The translations under genes and the position numbers were made by a program. A DNA stretch of 62,665 bases, taken from Bacteroidota bacterium (GTDB lineage Bacteria; Bacteroidota; Bacteroidia; Chitinophagales; Saprospiraceae). Where the stretch lies: contig JACRAN010000113.1 in the NCBI GenBank assembly GCA_016234735.1, positions 1 to 62,665 of the forward strand. Direction: 5' to 3'. The notes under the pieces are model-generated. The model did not search any database, was not told the origin of the DNA, and worked only from the letters and a program-made list of their open reading frames with translations. Of this stretch, positions 59,619 to 62,665 are shown piece by piece. Each line of letters opens with the position of its first letter. Within the stretch, counting starts at the first letter, position 1.

Positions 59619-60223
59619 TAACTGCTTTTCAAGCGGCCCTTTAATGAAGAGCGAAAACAGATGCAAATTTTCACTTTATTAAATACTGTTCTTTGGGTAT
59701 GTCTTAATGACGAGCGTGGAACTAAATTTGCATCACCTTTTTAAGAATGTGAAAATCGAAAGGTTTTTCAGATAGCGTAGAATCAGATTATAATCCAAAT
59801 CCGTGAACATTTTATGAATACAGCTTACACTCTTTCCAGGAACCGATTCCATTTCCATTTTCCCTCTGACCGATCTAAGGTTTTTCTTAAAGACATCTTT
59901 TCCAACACTCCGCCAGGTTCCGGCGGCAACTTTCCGGATAGCGATTTTTTCTGATTTTAGTTTTCGAAGCCAAGCGTTAAAGGTCTGACATCTGTTCGTT
60001 GCGGTATCTGAACGCTTGAACAACCGTCCCCGGCATCGGCCGGGACCAAAAAGCAAGCACAAAAACACGCAGGCACTTAAGACTTTAGTATTTTCTTTGA
60101 CCATTACACAATTGCTTCAACGTGTGCTTTCGCATTCGCTATTGGCAAATTATAATCCAGGGCAAGTTATAATCTCGTGAAGAAAACGAATCTTACACAC
60201 CATACTTTTTTTAACTGTAGGCA
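59619..60223 (+). other. Long gap without a supported gene; candidate noncoding transcript
   Basis: The sequence lies between the promoter at 59588 and the terminator at 60224. The only longer frame is a 123-codon minus-strand ORF (59733-60104), which lacks coding character. The octamer TTATAATC occurs three times (about 59787, 60150 and 60168). Content otherwise unremarkable. Confidence 0.45.
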
Positions 60224-60269
60224 AGGCATTAGTCTGCGCTTCAAGCGCGGCTAATGCCTGTTTTTTTTT
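60224..60269 (+). terminator. Intrinsic terminator upstream of a secreted-protein gene
   Basis: AGGCATTAG (60224-60232) pairs with CTAATGCCT (60251-60259). An inner GCGC/GCGC and a TTCAA loop complete the hairpin, and nine T follow. It would stop plus-strand transcription 67 bp before the next gene. Confidence 0.85.
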
Positions 60270-60336
60270 GACGTAAGGCTTTCTTAATCAGGCAATTAGT
60301 TCTTAAAATAATTTTTTAACTTAAAACTTTAATCTT

Positions 60337-60792
60337 ATGAAAAAAGTGATTTTCGTGAATGGCTTGAAGGCTTTTTGGGCCGCTGCCCTCCTCCTGGTTT
60401 TGGGGGTTGTCAGTGTCCAGGCTCAGGCCAGTCTTACGACGGTTGCAACCGTTCCCGGCGTAAGCAACCCGCCGACTTCCAGTTCTGGAGTCTATGCTAT
60501 TCCGCAAGGAACCTTTGTAAGCACTAACGTGGCGCAAACCAGGTTGGATGATGCATTGCTGGCCTTGAAGGACCAGATGACAACATTGCAACAAGGCGAC
60601 CCTGTTTTCAACGCTTTACTTGTCAAGTACAGGTACTTCGGAAGGATTCAGGAAAGCCTTAAAGCAGGTGCCAACACCGCTAACGCTATCGCAGTTGGCT
60701 TGTGGATGTTCCTGGAGAGCATGGAGTTCTACTACGTGACTCCTGCGGTTCAGGAGCAACTCAAGCAGGAGGCCATTGCCCTGTTGTCCTGA
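60337..60792 (+). CDS. Small secreted protein of unknown function
   Basis: This is a 151-residue protein with a signal peptide (MKKVIFVNGLKAFWAAALLLVLGVVSVQAQ). The mature part is helical, with LDDALLALKDQMTTLQQGDPVFNALLVKYRYFGRIQESLKAG, and the C-terminal half contains a hydrophobic stretch (NAIAVGLWMFLESMEFYYV). I do not recognise it. It lies 116 bp before the CUB/HYR gene on the same strand and may be its partner. The start lies shortly after the terminator at 60224-60269. Confidence 0.75.
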   Translation: MKKVIFVNGLKAFWAAALLLVLGVVSVQAQASLTTVATVPGVSNPPTSSSGVYAIPQGTFVSTNVAQTRLDDALLALKDQMTTLQQGDPVFNALLVKYRYFGRIQESLKAGANTANAIAVGLWMFLESMEFYYVTPAVQEQLKQEAIALLS

Positions 60793-60908
60793 TGAACACA
60801 GGTTGCGGTTCTGAGAAATGAATCTTCAATTCCGGAATGGCAAGATGTGAATTCTTGATGACAATGGAATCCAATCATTCTTTAACACTAACACAAATTT
60901 AGATCTCA

Positions 60909-62665
60909 TGAAAAAAAGAATTTTGACATACTTAGGTATGGTCTTTCTGGCATGGATCACTGCGGCACCGCTTTTTGCCCAGTTGAACTTTAACATGCCA
61001 TACAACAACGGCCCTGTGACCCAGACCGTCGGAAATGCCGGGAACAACCCCGTCAACTTCTTCGACAACGGTGGCGCAGGGGGCAACTATTCCAACAGCT
61101 CCGGAGCTAACTCCGTAGTGACGTTTGCTCCTGCTACGGCAGGCAACCGCATCCGCGTGAATTTCCTTACTTTTCAAACGGAAGCAGCCTGGGATGCCAT
61201 GTACATCTATAACGGGGCGAACACAAGTGCACCGTTAATCTCGGTTGCTACCTGTAACATGTCGCCCAACACGGCCATTCCAGGAACGCCTCATGGAACT
61301 ACCATCGGTGGTTTCCAGGGTGGTGGTTTCTGGGGCACGGACCTCGCTGGCCGTCAGGTGTTCAGTACCGGTGCAGGTGGAAACCTGACCCTCCGGTTCC
61401 TTTCCGACGCATCTGTGACTTTTTTCGGCTGGACTGCTACGGTTACACAGGAGCCAATTCCTTGTGCCATGCCCCAGCCGGCTAACGTGGTTACGAACGT
61501 CGGCCCGAACTGCGGCCCGGCTGCTGTGACGCTCAACATTCCGGCAGTGCCGGGTTGCGCGGCAGGTGGCTCGTACCAGATCAGTATCGACGGCGGCCCT
61601 TTCGCAGCCGTAACAGCGGGTGGTACATTTACGACTGCTCCGCTTGCTGCTGGTATCCATACCGTTACGTGGGTATTGTTTGATGCCAACGGTTGCCAGG
61701 TTTCTGGCACTACCAGCACCATCAACATTCAGGACACAGAGCCGCCGGTCATCACTTGCCCGGCCAGCATTTCCCAGACATTGCTGCCTGGTGAATGTAG
61801 CCTGATTGTAACCTGGCCGGCTCCGACGGTTTCTGACAACTGTCCGTTCTTCCCGCCGGCAGCTCCGGTGCAGATCCCGGCATCGTTTTCTAACCACGGT
61901 AGTGGCTTGGCCTTTACGCTGTCTGGCAACCTTCAACCGGGCGGTCTTTTCTTCAACATTACTAACACCACAGGTACCACACGTACCATCACCGGATTTG
62001 GTGTCCGCGTGGGTAACCCGGCCTTCGGCAACGTAACGCCTCCACGCACACTCAACATGTGGCAAGCTCCTACTTACGTTGGTAACCAAACCAACGCAGG
62101 TGCATGGACCAGCCTCGGCAACGCCATCCTCAACCCGATACCACCGTACTTTGCAACGGGTACCGGTGCTTTGGCTCAGGCAGTTATGACGACGCAAGTT
62201 GTGCTGGCTCCTGGTGCAACCAGGGGTTTCCACATCTTTGGCCCGAACTGGTGCCCGGTGTTCAACTACACTTTCGCACCACAACCTGCTATGGTTAATG
62301 GTGGTTTCTCGTTGATTGCCGGTGAAGTTTCTTTCGGTCAGTTCGGCCCGCTGTTCCAGGCTGGTTCAGGCAACAGTGCCGTCCCGAACATCCAGATCAA
62401 CTACACGGCTCCGGTTCTTCCGCCGCCAGCGGTTCAAACGTCCGGTCTGCCTTCCGGCAGCCAGTTCCCGATAGGCACGACGCAAAACTGCTTCTCCATC
62501 ACGGATTTGGCAGGCAACACGTCGTCGTGCTGTTTCAACGTGACGGTGAACGAGTTCCCGAACGCGACGCAGACGTTGGTCTGCAACGACAACGTACAGG
62601 TTTCCCTTGACCAGGACTGCATCAGCCCGATAGGTGCCGACGCCATTTTGGAAGGCGGCCCTTAC
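60909..62665 (+). CDS. Large secreted CUB + HYR protein, cut by the window end
   Basis: The frame is open from the ATG at 60909 to the last base, giving 585 residues without stop. A signal peptide (MKKRILTYLGMVFLAWITAAPLFAQ) precedes a CUB-like domain (about 27-180; PVTQTVGNAGNNPVNFFDNG, GNRIRVNFLTFQTE, WDAMYIYNGANTSAPLI). An Ig-like part (PANVVTNVGPNCGPAAVTL) leads to a HYR repeat (DTEPPVITCPASISQTLLPGEC) that is interrupted by about 190 residues (ASFSNHGSGLAFTLSGNLQP...) and resumes at PIGTTQNCFSITDLAG. The visible end (LVCNDNVQVSLDQDC) resembles the N-terminal domain of the two HYR genes at 43.6 and 47.8 kb. Its C-terminus, presumably with a sorting tail, lies outside the window. Confidence 0.88.

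Noticed and set aside
59733-60104. 123-codon minus-strand ORF with a hydrophobic start
   Set aside because: The start resembles a signal peptide, but the rest is a basic, unpatterned sequence, there is no promoter on its strand, and it lies opposite the promoter-terminator segment. Coding status is not supported.

Overview
The window looks like a chromosomal segment of a member of the Bacteroidota, most likely a Saprospiraceae-type bacterium. The evidence is: C-terminal sorting tails of the type IX secretion system on five large exported proteins; SprB, HYR and PKD-like repeats; the uppS-bamA pair; a Bacteroidetes-type putative porin; a zinc-less TraR/DksA protein; and promoters of the form TTG-N20-TAnnTTTG instead of the E. 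coli -35/-10. The species call is inference.

Layout. 1-10.6 kb is a minus-strand block: an outer-membrane porin, a small secreted protein, a coiled-coil protein coupled to a methyltransferase, a beta-rich outer-membrane protein, a glycosyltransferase fusion, and then a tightly overlapping cluster recR > MNT nucleotidyltransferase > HEPN protein > PtuA ATPase > PtuB HNH nuclease. That cluster is a Septu-type defence module joined to a HEPN/MNT toxin-antitoxin pair. 10.8-17 kb is housekeeping: pdhC, tRNA-Leu(UAG), tig, clpP, clpX, truA, ybaB. 17-25 kb holds two DinB-family proteins (one fused to a cupin), the fluoride channel CrcB, a thermolysin-like M4 protease, small exported proteins, a Nudix hydrolase and a PAP2 phosphatase. 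25-43 kb holds a 1614-residue SprB-repeat protein, the divergent wecA / uppS-bamA pair (envelope lipid carrier and outer-membrane assembly), two FAD oxidoreductases, a DksA-like protein, a DUF2279 protein and a GH20 hexosaminidase. 43-62.7 kb is dominated by exported giants: two paralogous HYR proteins with dockerin-like and cohesin-like modules, an FG-GAP/ASPIC lipoprotein, an HTTM protein, a GT-C/TPR membrane protein, and a CUB+HYR protein cut by the window end.

The most unusual property of the window is its repeat content. At least 18 places carry tandem arrays with a period of 7 bp. The unit sequence differs from locus to locus (CCGAAAT, CGTAAAT, ATAACTC, AACTGCC, ATTGAGA and others), but the period is always 7, and many arrays occur as inverted pairs that would fold into long hairpins. 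The CCGAAAT unit is free of stop codons in all six frames, and it is the one found inside reading frames (porin, three times in the glycosyltransferase, once in the M4 protease), where it encodes the heptapeptide NPKSEIR. A second element, the 16-bp palindrome CCCGATAGCTATCGGG, occurs three times: twice in the linkers of pdhC, and once inside a dispersed hairpin whose other copy in this window lacks it, which gives a natural empty site.

All calls come from reading the sequence. No similarity search or structure prediction was run.
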